In this document: piece by piece, positions 1-7,786 of the stretch
Layout: the number at the start of each line of letters is the position of its first letter
Position numbering within the stretch: the first letter of the stretch is position 1
NCBI GenBank assembly: GCA_009993605.1
Contig: JAACTB010000014.1
Location: 86,230 to 150,229, forward strand
Source of the DNA: Erythrobacter sp.
GTDB lineage: Bacteria > Pseudomonadota > Alphaproteobacteria > Sphingomonadales > Sphingomonadaceae
DNA: 64,000 nucleotides
Direction: 5' to 3'
The notes under the pieces: model-generated
Told to the model about the DNA's origin: nothing
What the model saw: only the letters and a program-made list of their open reading frames with translations
The model's database searches: none
Position numbers and translations under genes: made by a program

Positions 1-176
1 GCCGGCCCCATCGCCTGATAAAGCTCTTCGGCCCGCTCGGTATCGACCAGCGTCATCCCGCCCTTGCTCAACCCGAGTTCGCCGATCAGCGCATCCTCGC
101 ATGGGGCCATCACGTCGACGATGGCGTTGCCGATGGCGATGACGTCGTATCGGGTGGGGGCGGCAGTGTCGGTCAT
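1..176 (-). CDS. PfkB-family kinase (adenosine kinase-like), N-terminal part
   Basis: The reverse strand encodes the first 58 residues of a protein whose C-terminus lies outside the window. It starts at an ATG at 176 with MTDTAAPTRYDVIAIGNAIV and continues to a SKGGMTLVD segment. The early I-G-N-A-I-V-D motif followed by a K-G-G-M stretch is typical of the N-terminal substrate-binding lobe of PfkB/ribokinase enzymes, especially the alphaproteobacterial adenosine kinase-like group, which phosphorylate a sugar or nucleoside hydroxyl with ATP. The GxGD catalytic motif would lie beyond the edge, so the substrate cannot be settled. It is divergent from the next gene. Confidence 0.8.
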   Translation of the reverse strand, partial: MTDTAAPTRYDVIAIGNAIVDVMAPCEDALIGELGLSKGGMTLVDTERAEELYQAMGP

Positions 177-299
177 GAAAACTCCAGTGAAAACGGCATT
201 ACGTCGCGCGCGGTTAGCCGTTCGGCGGATCGAGGCCAAGGGCGCGATTGACTTGGGATCGTGCCTCTTCCACTCCGCGCCGCTGATGACGAGCCTGCA

Positions 300-1007
300 A
301 TGACGAGCCTACCCCGGGCCCTCGCCCTGTCGATCGCCCAGCTCGGCGACCGCGCGATCCTGCGCGTGCTGGCGAAGTCCGCAGCGCTGACGCTGGCGAT
401 TTTCGCAGCGCTGGGCGCGGCTCTGTGGTGGGCGCTCGATGCCGCGATCGAGGAGTGGATCGTCGCCACCCTGCCCGCCGACTACAGCGACGGGATCGCG
501 GGCGTGGTCGCACTTGTCCTCGGCCTGCTCGCCGCTTGGTTTCTGTTCCGCGTGGTCGCGCTCGCCGTGATCCAGCTCTTCGCCGACGAGATCGTCCAGG
601 CGGTGGAGGCGCGCCATTATCCGCAGGCCGCGGCAGCCGCGCGCACGCTGCCGTTAAGCGAGGATATCGCCAATGGCGCGCGCGGCGCGGTGAGGGCCGT
701 CGCGTTCAATCTCGTCGCCCTGCCCTTCGCGCTGATCCTGCTGGTGACCGGGATCGGCACCGCCTTGCTGTTCTGGTTCGTCAACGCGCTGCTGCTGGGC
801 CGCGAGCTGACCGAGATGGTCACGCTGCGCCATTCCCCGCACGGAAAGACCGACGCGACTGCGGTCGGCGGCCTCACGCGCTTTTGTCTCGGCGGCGTCA
901 TCGCGGCGCTGCTCGCGATCCCCTTCGTCAATCTGCTCGCCCCCATAATCGGCGCGGCGGGCGCCACGCATTTGTTTCATGGGAGGCCGCGCCATGCGCC
1001 GGTTTAA
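300..1007 (+). CDS. EI24 domain / CysZ-like integral membrane protein
   Basis: This 235-residue protein has about four strongly hydrophobic segments: near residues 22-45, 60-90 (VVALVLGLLAAWFLFRVVAL), 140-170 (LVALPFALILLVTGIGTALL) and 195-225. A central R-E-L-T-E-M loop follows the third. The arrangement matches the EI24/CysZ membrane-protein family, which includes sulfate permease-like proteins, but the substrate in sphingomonads is unknown. I chose the ATG at 300; 39 bases of open frame upstream begin with another ATG but look non-coding. The 3' end overlaps the start of the following lipoprotein gene by 14 bases, so the two are probably co-transcribed. Confidence 0.75.
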   Translation: MTSLPRALALSIAQLGDRAILRVLAKSAALTLAIFAALGAALWWALDAAIEEWIVATLPADYSDGIAGVVALVLGLLAAWFLFRVVALAVIQLFADEIVQAVEARHYPQAAAAARTLPLSEDIANGARGAVRAVAFNLVALPFALILLVTGIGTALLFWFVNALLLGRELTEMVTLRHSPHGKTDATAVGGLTRFCLGGVIAALLAIPFVNLLAPIIGAAGATHLFHGRPRHAPV

Positions 1008-1455
1008 ATTCGCTCGCCTGTCCATATCCGCTGTCGGTCTGGCCCTCGCTCTGTCGGGCTGCGTCACGACCCCGCCCGCGGGGACGACCGCCACCGGGGG
1101 AGAAGCGCAGCGCCCCCGCCCCACCAGCCCACCGCCGATGACCGTTCCGACCCCTGCACCGAGCGCCCGGCCCGGCGCCTTCATCCCCCCGAGAGTGATG
1201 AACCTGCCCGGCGTCGAAGGCGTGATCGGCAGCAATGCCGCCGCGCTGACCACGGTCTTCGGGACGCCCCGCCTCCAGGTGCGCGAAGGCGATGCGCTGA
1301 AACTGCAATTCACCGGCGAGGCGTGCGTGCTCGACGTCTATCTCTACCCGCTGACGCAAGGCGCCGAGCCAACCGCCACCTATGTCGATGCGCGGCGGGC
1401 GAGCGATGGGCTGGATGTCGACCGGGCGAGCTGCGTGGCGGCGCTGAGGCGCTAG
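994..1455 (+). CDS. Hypothetical lipoprotein
   Basis: This 153-residue protein begins with a lipoprotein signal peptide: basic start MRRFKFAR, hydrophobic core, then lipobox L-S-G-C at about residues 19-22, so the mature protein should be lipid-anchored. A Pro/Thr-rich linker (residues 28-60) joins the anchor to a small globular domain with conserved-looking VEGVIGSN and FTGEACVLDVYLYP stretches and two further cysteines. The start at 994 is favoured over the in-frame ATG at 979 because GGGAGG sits about eight bases upstream. Proteins of this layout are common in Erythrobacteraceae, but I know of no assigned function. Confidence 0.7.
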   Translation: MRRFKFARLSISAVGLALALSGCVTTPPAGTTATGGEAQRPRPTSPPPMTVPTPAPSARPGAFIPPRVMNLPGVEGVIGSNAAALTTVFGTPRLQVREGDALKLQFTGEACVLDVYLYPLTQGAEPTATYVDARRASDGLDVDRASCVAALRR

Positions 1456-1462
1456 GACCGCT

Positions 1463-1819
1463 TCAGACCATGAAGCTTTCGCCGCACCCGCAAGCGCCCT
1501 TGGCGTTGGGGTTTTCGAACACGAAACCGGCGGTGAAATCGTCCTCGCGCCAGTCCATCGTGCTGCCGACGAGGTAGAGCACGCTCGCCCCGTCGATGTA
1601 GAAAATGCCGCCGGGGGTTTCGATCTTCTCGTCGAACTTCGCTTCCTCGGTCACGTAATCGACCGAATAGGCGAGGCCCGAACAGCCCCGGCGCGGGGTC
1701 GACAGCTTGACGCCGATCGCACCTTCGGGCGCGCGCGCCATCAGGTCGGCCACGCGCTGTTCGGCGGAGGCGGTGAGATTCACCGCAGCGGGGCGTTCGC
1801 GGGTTTTCGTCTCGGTCAT
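1463..1819 (-). CDS. sufA: SufA-type Fe-S cluster assembly scaffold/carrier
   Basis: This 118-residue A-type carrier closes the suf operon. It has the three invariant cysteines, C46 in RRGCSGLAY and C110/C112 in the terminal G-A-C-G-C-G motif, which bind the [4Fe-4S] or [2Fe-2S] cluster and pass it to client apoproteins. The start at 1819 overlaps the stop of sufT as ATGA, implying translational coupling; a longer in-frame reading upstream is part of sufT in another frame. The second A-type protein of the window, erpA at 34.7 kb, is outside the operon, so the cell probably separates general loading from dedicated delivery. Confidence 0.95.
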   Translation of the reverse strand: MTETKTRERPAAVNLTASAEQRVADLMARAPEGAIGVKLSTPRRGCSGLAYSVDYVTEEAKFDEKIETPGGIFYIDGASVLYLVGSTMDWREDDFTAGFVFENPNAKGACGCGESFMV

Positions 1820-2355
1820 AGCATTCCCAGTTCGAGGCGCGCTTCGTCGGTCATCTTTTCCGGGCTCCACGGCGGATCCCAGACCAGGTTCACCTCGGCA
1901 TCGCGCACGCCGGGCACGCTAGCGGCGCGCAGTTCGACCTCGCCCGGCATACTCTCGGCGACCGGGCAATGCGGGGTCGTCAGCGTCATCGTGACGATCA
2001 CGTCGCTGTCCGGCCCGACCTCCACTCCGTAGATCAGGCCGAGATCGTAGATGTTGACCGGGATTTCCGGGTCGTAGATTTCCTTCAGCGCCGCGATCAC
2101 CTTCTCGTAAAGCTTGCCGCCGGGTTCGCCCGCGCCGACGCTTTCGGGCTGTTTCTTGAGGAATCCTTCGAGATAGTCGCGCTTGCGCTCCATCTTCTCG
2201 CGCGGGGCCTCAGCGTCTGGATCGACCGCGTCGGAGACCCGCGCGCGCGGCGGCTTGGCCGGCGAAACGACCTGCTCGGTCGGCGAGGGCGCGACCACCT
2301 GTTCGGTCGGCGAGGGCGCCGCGATGAAATCCTGGTCCTTTTCCGTGGTGCTCAT
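1816..2355 (-). CDS. sufT: SufT-like Fe-S assembly protein (DUF59/MIP18 family)
   Basis: This 179-residue protein ends in a DUF59 domain (about residues 80-179) with the family signature DPEIPVNIYDLGLIY and the conserved cysteine in TTPHCPVAESM. MIP18-family proteins help mature Fe-S proteins. In suf operons this form is often annotated as the SUF system assembly protein. The first 75 residues are low-complexity and include a near-perfect 27-base direct repeat that duplicates APSPTEQVV. It starts nine bases after the sufS stop and overlaps sufA by four bases. The DUF59 assignment is firm; the exact job in this organism is inferred from operon position. Confidence 0.92.
   Translation of the reverse strand: MSTTEKDQDFIAAPSPTEQVVAPSPTEQVVSPAKPPRARVSDAVDPDAEAPREKMERKRDYLEGFLKKQPESVGAGEPGGKLYEKVIAALKEIYDPEIPVNIYDLGLIYGVEVGPDSDVIVTMTLTTPHCPVAESMPGEVELRAASVPGVRDAEVNLVWDPPWSPEKMTDEARLELGML
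2266..2319 (-). repeat. In-frame 27-base tandem duplication in sufT
   Basis: Two adjacent 27-base units (2266-2292 and 2293-2319) differ at three positions and encode APSPTEQVV twice, near residues 13-30 of the SufT-like protein. The unit lies in the disordered N-terminal tail, so copy number could vary without harming the DUF59 fold. Confidence 0.85.
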
Positions 2356-2364
2356 GAGAAAATC

Positions 2365-3582
2365 CTAGCCGAAAATCTTGAGTGTGCGCTCGATCCCGCG
2401 CAGCAGCGCAGCGATGTCGCTTTCGTCGGAATAGAGGCCGAAACTGGCCCGCGCAGTGGCGGGTACGCCCAGATGCTCCATCAGGGGCTGCGCGCAGTGA
2501 TGTCCGGCCCGGATCGCGACGTCTTCTTCGTCCAATATGGTGCCGAGATCGTGCGGATGAACCCCTTCGATGGCGAAAGAGACGATTCCGGCGCTTTCCT
2601 CCGGCCCGAACAACGTGACCGAATTGAGTGTGCGCAATTCCTCGCGCAGCGTTGTCGCCAGCGTGGCTTCGTGCGCGAACAGCCGGTCCGGCCCCTGTTC
2701 GGCGACATAATCGATGGCGGCATGCAGCGCGATCGCTTCGGTGATCATCGGCGTGCCCGCTTCGAAGCGCTGCGGCGGCGGGGCATAGGTGCTGCGTGCG
2801 AATTCGACCTTTTCGATCATCGCGCCGCCACCCTGCCAGGGCGGCATCGCTTCGAGCAGGTCCTTGCGGCCCCACAAAACGCCGATCCCGGTCGGCCCGT
2901 AAAGCTTGTGGCCGGAGAAGACGTAGAAATCGCAGCCCAGCACTGTCATGTCGAGCGCCAAGCGCGGCGCGCTCTGGCACCCGTCGAGCAGCAATTTCGC
3001 GCCCACGGAATGCGCCAGATCGGCGGCGGCGCGCGCGTCCAGCACCGATCCGAGCACGTTCGAGACATGCGCCAGCGATACGATCTTCGTGCGCGGCGTC
3101 AGCGTGGCTTCGAGCGCGCCGAGATCGATCCGCCCATCTTCGGTCAGCGAGCAGACGTCGATGACGGCACCGGTCCGCTCCGCGATCATCTGCCAGGGGA
3201 CGATATTGGAATGATGCTCCAGCAGGGAAAGGACGATCCGGTCGCCCTCGCGCAGGTTTGCCGCGCCCCAGCTCTGGGCGACGAGGTTGATCCCCTCGGT
3301 CGCCCCGCGCACGAACACCACTTCGTCCTCGCTATCCGCGCCGATGAAATCCGCCACCCGCCGCCGCGCCGCTTCGTAACCCAGCGTCATCTGCGCGCTG
3401 CGGCCATAGACGCCGCGATGCACGGTCGCGTAATCCTCGCCCAGCGCGCGCGACATGGCGTCGATCACTTGTCGCGGCTTCTGCGAAGACGCGGCGGTGT
3501 CGAGATAATGCCATGGCTTGCCGTCCGCCGTCAGGAGGCCGGGAAAATCCGCCTTGCGCGAAAGGACAGCCGCCTCGCTCAC
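2365..3582 (-). CDS. sufS: Cysteine desulfurase SufS
   Basis: This 405-residue class V aminotransferase-fold enzyme is the PLP-dependent cysteine desulfurase that supplies sulfur for Fe-S clusters. The PLP lysine is K226 in FSGHKLYGPTGIG and the persulfide-forming cysteine is C363 in AGHHCAQPLMEHLG, the positions expected for SufS. It starts with a GTG at 3582 that overlaps the sufD stop in a GTGA junction; the open frame extends further upstream through sufD but that part is not coding. No SufE gene is in the operon, so a sulfur-transfer partner must be encoded elsewhere if one is used. Confidence 0.96.
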   Translation of the reverse strand: MSEAAVLSRKADFPGLLTADGKPWHYLDTAASSQKPRQVIDAMSRALGEDYATVHRGVYGRSAQMTLGYEAARRRVADFIGADSEDEVVFVRGATEGINLVAQSWGAANLREGDRIVLSLLEHHSNIVPWQMIAERTGAVIDVCSLTEDGRIDLGALEATLTPRTKIVSLAHVSNVLGSVLDARAAADLAHSVGAKLLLDGCQSAPRLALDMTVLGCDFYVFSGHKLYGPTGIGVLWGRKDLLEAMPPWQGGGAMIEKVEFARSTYAPPPQRFEAGTPMITEAIALHAAIDYVAEQGPDRLFAHEATLATTLREELRTLNSVTLFGPEESAGIVSFAIEGVHPHDLGTILDEEDVAIRAGHHCAQPLMEHLGVPATARASFGLYSDESDIAALLRGIERTLKIFG

Positions 3583-4352
3583 AGATGCTTGTCCAGCTTG
3601 CCCAGCGCGACATCCATCAGGCGCTCGCTCTCTTCCTCGTCCTCCAGAGCCACGAAGGCATCGCCGAGAAAGGCGCGGACCAACAGCTTGCGCGCGGTTT
3701 CGGGCGGGAGGCCGCGCGCCGCCATGTAATAGCGCGCCTGCTCGTCCAACTGGCCGACCGTGGCGCCGTGGGCGCATTTCACATCGTCGGCATAGATTTC
3801 GAGCTGGGGGACCGAGTTCACGCTCGCGCCTTTTTCCAAAAGCAGGCCCTTGAAATCCTGCTTGGCATCGACCTTCTGCGCATCGCGCGCGACGTCGATC
3901 CGGCCGAGGAAATTGCCGGTGCCCTGCCCCCAATGGACGCCGCGCACCACCTGGTTGCTGGTGGCGTTCGGATGATCGTGCGCGATACGGGTGACGAATT
4001 CACGCGTCGTGTCGCGCCCGCCGAGCGTGACGCCGCCGAATTCGAAATGCCCGCCTTCTTCGACCAACACGACCATTTCGACCCGGCCCAACCGGCCCGA
4101 GGCGATCACGCCGAATATCTCGCAGGTGGCATTCTTGCGCACATTGATGCGCAGGCGGCGCAGTTCGGTGGCATCGCTGACCGCATCGCCTTCATCGGCG
4201 ATCACGATGGTGTCACGAAAGATCTCGCCTTCGGCCACGTCGATATCGCGCCATTGGTCGAACGTGCCGAGGTCCATGCCTGCAAGCGCGTCCGTGTTCG
4301 AATAGCGCCAGGCTTCGTCTTTCCGCGTCGGGAGGATGATCGCTTCGCTCAC
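3579..4352 (-). CDS. sufD: SufD, scaffold subunit of the SufBCD complex
   Basis: This 257-residue protein is a compact SufD, shorter than the roughly 420 residues of the Escherichia coli form, as is common in sphingomonads. It starts with GTG in a GTGA overlap with sufC. The C-terminal half carries the SufB/SufD core signatures: QGTGNFLGRIDVARDAQKVD, a KGASVNSVPQLEIYADDVKC stretch, H in CAHGATVGQLDEQ, and the MAARGLPPETARKLLV helix. The shortened part is the N-terminal helical domain. SufD pairs with SufB on the SufC ATPase dimer, where it is thought to assist iron acquisition and cluster assembly. Confidence 0.93.
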   Translation of the reverse strand: MSEAIILPTRKDEAWRYSNTDALAGMDLGTFDQWRDIDVAEGEIFRDTIVIADEGDAVSDATELRRLRINVRKNATCEIFGVIASGRLGRVEMVVLVEEGGHFEFGGVTLGGRDTTREFVTRIAHDHPNATSNQVVRGVHWGQGTGNFLGRIDVARDAQKVDAKQDFKGLLLEKGASVNSVPQLEIYADDVKCAHGATVGQLDEQARYYMAARGLPPETARKLLVRAFLGDAFVALEDEEESERLMDVALGKLDKHL

Positions 4353-5101
4353 GCCGCCTCCGCCATCACCGCGTCATAGCCTTCGGCCTCGAGCCGCTGC
4401 GAGAGCTCGGCATCGCCCGTCTTCACGATCCGCCCCTGCGACAGGATATGGACGAAGTCCGGCTTCACGTAATCGAGCAGGCGCTGGTAATGCGTGATCA
4501 GCAGCACGCCCTTGTCGGGCTTGCGCATGATCGCGTTGATGCCGTTGCCTACGGTCTTCAATGCATCGATGTCGAGCCCGCTATCGGTCTCGTCGAGAAC
4601 GGCCAGTTTCGGGTCGAGAATGCCCATCTGGACCATCTCGGCGCGCTTCTTCTCGCCGCCCGAAAAGCCGACATTCACCTGCCGCTTGAGCATCTCCATG
4701 TCGAGCTTGAGCAAAGCCGCCTGTTCCTTGGCATGCTTCAGGAATTCGCCGCCGGACAGCGGCTCTTCCTCACGCGCCTGACGCTGGGCGTTGAGCGCCT
4801 CGCGCAGGAACTGGACATTGGAGACGCCGGGAATTTCGACCGGATACTGAAAGCCGAGGAAGAGCCCAGCCGCCGCGCGCTCGTGCGGGTCCATATCGAG
4901 CAGGTCCTCGCCCGCGAATGTCACGCTGCCGCCGGTCACTTCGTAACCCGGCCTTCCGCCAAGCACGTAAGCGAGCGTCGATTTCCCCGCGCCATTGGGG
5001 CCCATGATGGCATGAACCTCGCCCGCATTTACGTTGAGCGAGAGGCCGTTGAGGATTTGCTTGCCGTCGATTTCGGCGTGGAGATCTTTGATTTCGAGCA
5101 T
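4349..5101 (-). CDS. sufC: SufC ATPase
   Basis: This 250-residue ABC-type ATPase powers the cytosolic SufBCD scaffold. It shows the Walker A motif GPNGAGKS (about residues 34-41), a Q-loop in LGFQYPVEIPGVSN, the signature SGGEKKRAEM, and the SufC-type Walker B region LAVLDETDSGLD, which distinguishes SufC from transporter ATPases. The start at 5101 gives the expected N-terminus MLEIKDLHAEIDGKQ; a longer open frame exists upstream but belongs to the DUF559 gene in another frame. It starts five bases after that gene's stop and overlaps sufD by four bases. Confidence 0.96.
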   Translation of the reverse strand: MLEIKDLHAEIDGKQILNGLSLNVNAGEVHAIMGPNGAGKSTLAYVLGGRPGYEVTGGSVTFAGEDLLDMDPHERAAAGLFLGFQYPVEIPGVSNVQFLREALNAQRQAREEEPLSGGEFLKHAKEQAALLKLDMEMLKRQVNVGFSGGEKKRAEMVQMGILDPKLAVLDETDSGLDIDALKTVGNGINAIMRKPDKGVLLITHYQRLLDYVKPDFVHILSQGRIVKTGDAELSQRLEAEGYDAVMAEAA

Positions 5102-5106
5102 GTCTG

Positions 5107-5646
5107 TTATCTCGTCTGGTCGCGATGTGGGCCCGGTTTGCGGGGCCGCGAATAATGCTGGTTGGGATTGGCCGCGGCATGGGCGCGCGCGGCCTCTTTC
5201 TTGTCGGCGATGCGGCTGCGCATGCCGAGCGTGATGCGCTGGAGCACGCTGTCGATGTCCGTCAAGATGTCGGAGGCGGCGATCCGCATGACGCGGATGC
5301 CGACCGATTCGAGGCTCTTGTCGCGACGTTTCGCCAGCGCCTCGTCGGCGCCCTCCTCGTCGATCATGATCGCCATGCCGAGATTGTGGCAGTTGAAGTC
5401 CACGATCGCGCTGCCGACCACGGCGAACCGCTTGAAGGTGTAGCGACCCATATCCGCCTTGGCGAATTTCTCGGCGAGCGCCTTGTGCGCTTCGGAAGAA
5501 TGGCGGCGCATCTCGCGCGCCTGTTCGTGCAAAACGTCGAGCCGCTTGTCCGAAATCTCCCACCCACGGCCCTTCTTCTTGAGCGCGGGGGCGGAATCGT
5601 CGGTTTCGGACGGATCGCGAAGCTGGAGGGTTTTGCGGTCAGTCAT
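5107..5646 (-). CDS. DUF559 (Vsr-like) endonuclease-domain protein inside the suf operon
   Basis: This 179-residue protein has the DUF559 fold of the PD-(D/E)XK nuclease superfamily. An N-terminal basic helical region (residues 25-75) leads into RYTFKRFAVVGSAIVDFNCH, which holds the conserved Asp, and ends in GIRVMRIAASDILTDIDSVL, the usual closing helix. The Glu that normally follows in an I-E-x-D-G strand is replaced here: the strand reads LGMAIMIDEEG. Catalysis may therefore be lost or shifted. The gene lies between a small membrane protein (8-base overlap) and sufC (5-base gap), so it is transcribed with Fe-S assembly genes. No link between DUF559 and Fe-S biogenesis is established. Confidence 0.85.
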   Translation of the reverse strand: MTDRKTLQLRDPSETDDSAPALKKKGRGWEISDKRLDVLHEQAREMRRHSSEAHKALAEKFAKADMGRYTFKRFAVVGSAIVDFNCHNLGMAIMIDEEGADEALAKRRDKSLESVGIRVMRIAASDILTDIDSVLQRITLGMRSRIADKKEAARAHAAANPNQHYSRPRKPGPHRDQTR

Positions 5647-5836
5647 GACGGAGTCGCTGACCGTGCCGGTAAACTAGCAAAGTAGCGGTTGGGAGGCCGA
5701 ACAGGATCGAAAGTGCAAGCGTCACGGCCACGGGCTGCGATTCCGAGCCGAAGACAGAGAATACCGCGAGCCACAAAAGAGCAAACGGGCAAAGCACAAC
5801 GCACGCGGTTGCCAGAATGCCAAAAAGCCGAGCCAT
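5639..5836 (-). CDS. Small two-helix membrane protein in the suf operon
   Basis: This 65-residue protein has two transmembrane helices, roughly residues 3-28 (LFGILATACVVLCPFALLWL) and 36-55 (VAVTLALSILFGLPTATLLV), and a basic tail YRHGQRLRHD. The positive tail suggests the C-terminus stays in the cytoplasm. The start overlaps the stop of sufB, and the gene overlaps the DUF559 gene by eight bases, so it is a true operon member rather than spacer. A GTG one codon earlier is an alternative start. I do not recognise a family. The mix of membrane protein and cytosolic SUF genes is unexplained. Confidence 0.75.
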   Translation of the reverse strand: MARLFGILATACVVLCPFALLWLAVFSVFGSESQPVAVTLALSILFGLPTATLLVYRHGQRLRHD

Positions 5837-7329
5837 CACCCCACACTCCCCTCGAGCGAAATCGCCAGCAGTTTCTGCGCTTCGACGGCGAATTCCATCG
5901 GCAGCTGCTTCATCACTTCCTTGGCGAAGCCGTTGACGATCAGCGCGATCGCCTCTTCCTCGCCGAGGCCGCGTTGCTGGGCGTAGAACAGCTGGTCGTC
6001 CGAAATCTTGGAGGTGGTCGCCTCGTGCTCGATCTGGGCGCTAGGGTTCTTGACCTCGATATAGGGCACGGTGTGCGCGCCGCATTTGTCGCCGAGCAAA
6101 AGGCTGTCGCATTCGGTGCGGTTGCGGACATTGTCGGCATTGGCGGCTACGCGCACGAGCCCGCGATAGGTGTTGTTCGACTTGCCTGCCGAAATCCCCT
6201 TGGAGATGATGGTCGAGCGCGAACCGCGCCCGTTGTGGATCATCTTGGTGCCGGTATCGGCCTGCTGGTGGTTGTTCGTCACCGCGACCGAGTAGAATTC
6301 GCCCACGCTGTCTTCGCCGTTGAGGACGCAGCTGGGATATTTCCACGTGACGGCGGAACCGGTTTCGACCTGGGTCCAGCTGATCTTGGACCGCGCGCCT
6401 TGGCAGAGGCCCCGCTTGGTGACGAAATTGTAGATCCCGCCCACGCCTTCGCTGTTGCCGGGATACCAGTTCTGCACGGTCGAATACTTGATCTCGGCAT
6501 CGTCCATCGCGACCAGTTCCACGACGGCGGCGTGCAGCTGGTTCTCGTCGCGCATCGGCGCGGTGCAGCCTTCGAGATAGCTGACATAGCTGCCCTTTTC
6601 GGCGACGATCAGCGTGCGTTCGAACTGGCCGGTGTTCTCCGCATTGATGCGGAAATAGGTGCTGAGTTCCATCGGGCAGCGCACGCCTTCGGGAATGTAG
6701 ACGAAGGTCCCGTCCGAGAAGACCGCGCTGTTGAGCGTGGCGAAGTAATTGTCGCGCTGCGGCACCACCTTGCCGAGCCACTTCTTTACGAGGTCAGGAT
6801 ATTCGCGGATCGCCTCGCTGATGGAGCGGAAGATGACGCCTGCCGCTTCCAGCTCCTTGCGGAAGGTGGTGGCGACGCTGACGCTGTCGAACACGGCGTC
6901 CACCGCGACCTTGCGCGCGCCTTCCACGCCCGCGAGCACTTCCTGCTCCGCGATCGGGATGCCCAATTTGTCGTAGACCGCCTTGATGTCGGGATCGAGC
7001 TCGTCGAGCGATTCCAGCTTGGGCTTGGCCTTGGGCTCGGCGTAGTAATAGGCGTCCTGGTAGTCGATCTCGGGATAGCCGAGCTTGGCCCAGTCCGGCT
7101 CTTCCATGTCCTGCCACAGGCGGAACGCCTTCAGCCGCCAGTCGAGCATCCATTCGGGCTCTTTCTTCTTGGCGGAGATGTATTTGACGGTGTCTTCGTT
7201 CAGGCCCTTGGGCGCGAATTCGGTGTCGATGTCCGAATGCCAGCCGAATTCGTATTCGGCGGCGCGCGCCGCGGCATCGCGGGCGTCCTGATCCTGAACG
7301 GGTTCCTGAAGGTCTACGGTGTCGGTCAT
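5836..7329 (-). CDS. sufB: SufB, Fe-S scaffold protein
   Basis: This 497-residue protein is the Fe-S scaffold of the SufBC2D complex. It shows long conserved SufB blocks: [38 protein letters not shown], the core [40 protein letters not shown], and [20 protein letters not shown], which has the cysteine thought to receive sulfur, followed by [20 protein letters not shown]. The start at 7329 overlaps the regulator stop as ATGA. It is the first structural gene of the operon, so SufB is made directly after its probable repressor. Confidence 0.97.
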   Translation of the reverse strand: MTDTVDLQEPVQDQDARDAAARAAEYEFGWHSDIDTEFAPKGLNEDTVKYISAKKKEPEWMLDWRLKAFRLWQDMEEPDWAKLGYPEIDYQDAYYYAEPKAKPKLESLDELDPDIKAVYDKLGIPIAEQEVLAGVEGARKVAVDAVFDSVSVATTFRKELEAAGVIFRSISEAIREYPDLVKKWLGKVVPQRDNYFATLNSAVFSDGTFVYIPEGVRCPMELSTYFRINAENTGQFERTLIVAEKGSYVSYLEGCTAPMRDENQLHAAVVELVAMDDAEIKYSTVQNWYPGNSEGVGGIYNFVTKRGLCQGARSKISWTQVETGSAVTWKYPSCVLNGEDSVGEFYSVAVTNNHQQADTGTKMIHNGRGSRSTIISKGISAGKSNNTYRGLVRVAANADNVRNRTECDSLLLGDKCGAHTVPYIEVKNPSAQIEHEATTSKISDDQLFYAQQRGLGEEEAIALIVNGFAKEVMKQLPMEFAVEAQKLLAISLEGSVG

Positions 7330-7754
7330 GCCAGTTCTTTCGGGGCGTGAGTTTTGGGCGCGTCGGCGAGTTGCGTGAGCGCGATTCCGGCGAGCGCGCC
7401 GCGCAGGGCGCCGTTGATGAGGGGCCAATGGGGGCGCAGGCTGCAATCCTGGCCGATCGTGCAATCCTGCCCTTCGACGCAGGCGGTCAGCGCGATCGGG
7501 CCTTCGACCGCCTCGACGATGTCGGCGACGCTGATCGCGGCGGCCGGGCGCGCGAGCTGCAATCCGCCACCCGCCCCGCGCACCGAGCGTAAAAGACCCG
7601 CCGCGCTCAATTTGCTGACGAGCTTCTGCACGGTGGGGACCGGAAGCCCGGTTTCCGCCGCCAGTTCCGCCGCACTCGTCCGCCCGCCACCGCAATGGCG
7701 CGCGGCGGCGTGCATGGTGACGACGGCATAATCGGCGAGATTGCTGAGGCGCAT
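7326..7754 (-). CDS. Rrf2-family SUF operon regulator
   Basis: This 142-residue winged-helix protein of the Rrf2 family (IscR/SufR type) has an N-terminal helix-turn-helix (residues 25-60, [20 protein letters not shown]) and three cysteines, C92, C98 and C104, in [15 protein letters not shown]. This cluster-binding spacing lets such proteins sense Fe-S status. By family and position it should repress or tune the suf operon, of which it is the first gene (ATGA overlap with sufB). The start at 7754 is chosen for the classic N-terminus [13 protein letters not shown] perfect inverted repeat begins eight bases upstream. Confidence 0.93.
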   Translation of the reverse strand: MRLSNLADYAVVTMHAAARHCGGGRTSAAELAAETGLPVPTVQKLVSKLSAAGLLRSVRGAGGGLQLARPAAAISVADIVEAVEGPIALTACVEGQDCTIGQDCSLRPHWPLINGALRGALAGIALTQLADAPKTHAPKELA

Positions 7755-7761
7755 GCTGGCC

Positions 7762-7786
7762 AAATCGGAGCAATGCGGTCCGATTT
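7762..7786. promoter_or_regulatory. Perfect inverted repeat upstream of the suf regulator
   Basis: The arms AAATCGGA (7762-7769) and TCCGATTT (7779-7786) are perfect 8-base complements around a 9-base spacer. The element begins 8 bases upstream of the regulator ATG and no obvious Shine-Dalgarno sequence is visible there. It could be the operator of the Rrf2 regulator or a leader hairpin controlling translation; the size fits a dimeric winged-helix binding site. A CATAAT hexamer on the reverse strand about 35 bases further upstream could be the -10 element. The assignment is inferred. Confidence 0.5.

Noticed and set aside
1969..3729. Long forward open frame of 586 codons
   Set aside because: Antisense to sufT, sufS and the end of sufD; composition is a high-GC shadow (Arg/Asp/Ala rich) and no domain is visible.
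6331..6346. CACGTG-containing string as a fifth parS site
   Set aside because: Only about 10 of 16 bases match and the right flank lacks the AAAC arm.
5689..7350. Forward open frame of 553 codons
   Set aside because: Antisense to sufB and the small membrane gene; a shadow frame.
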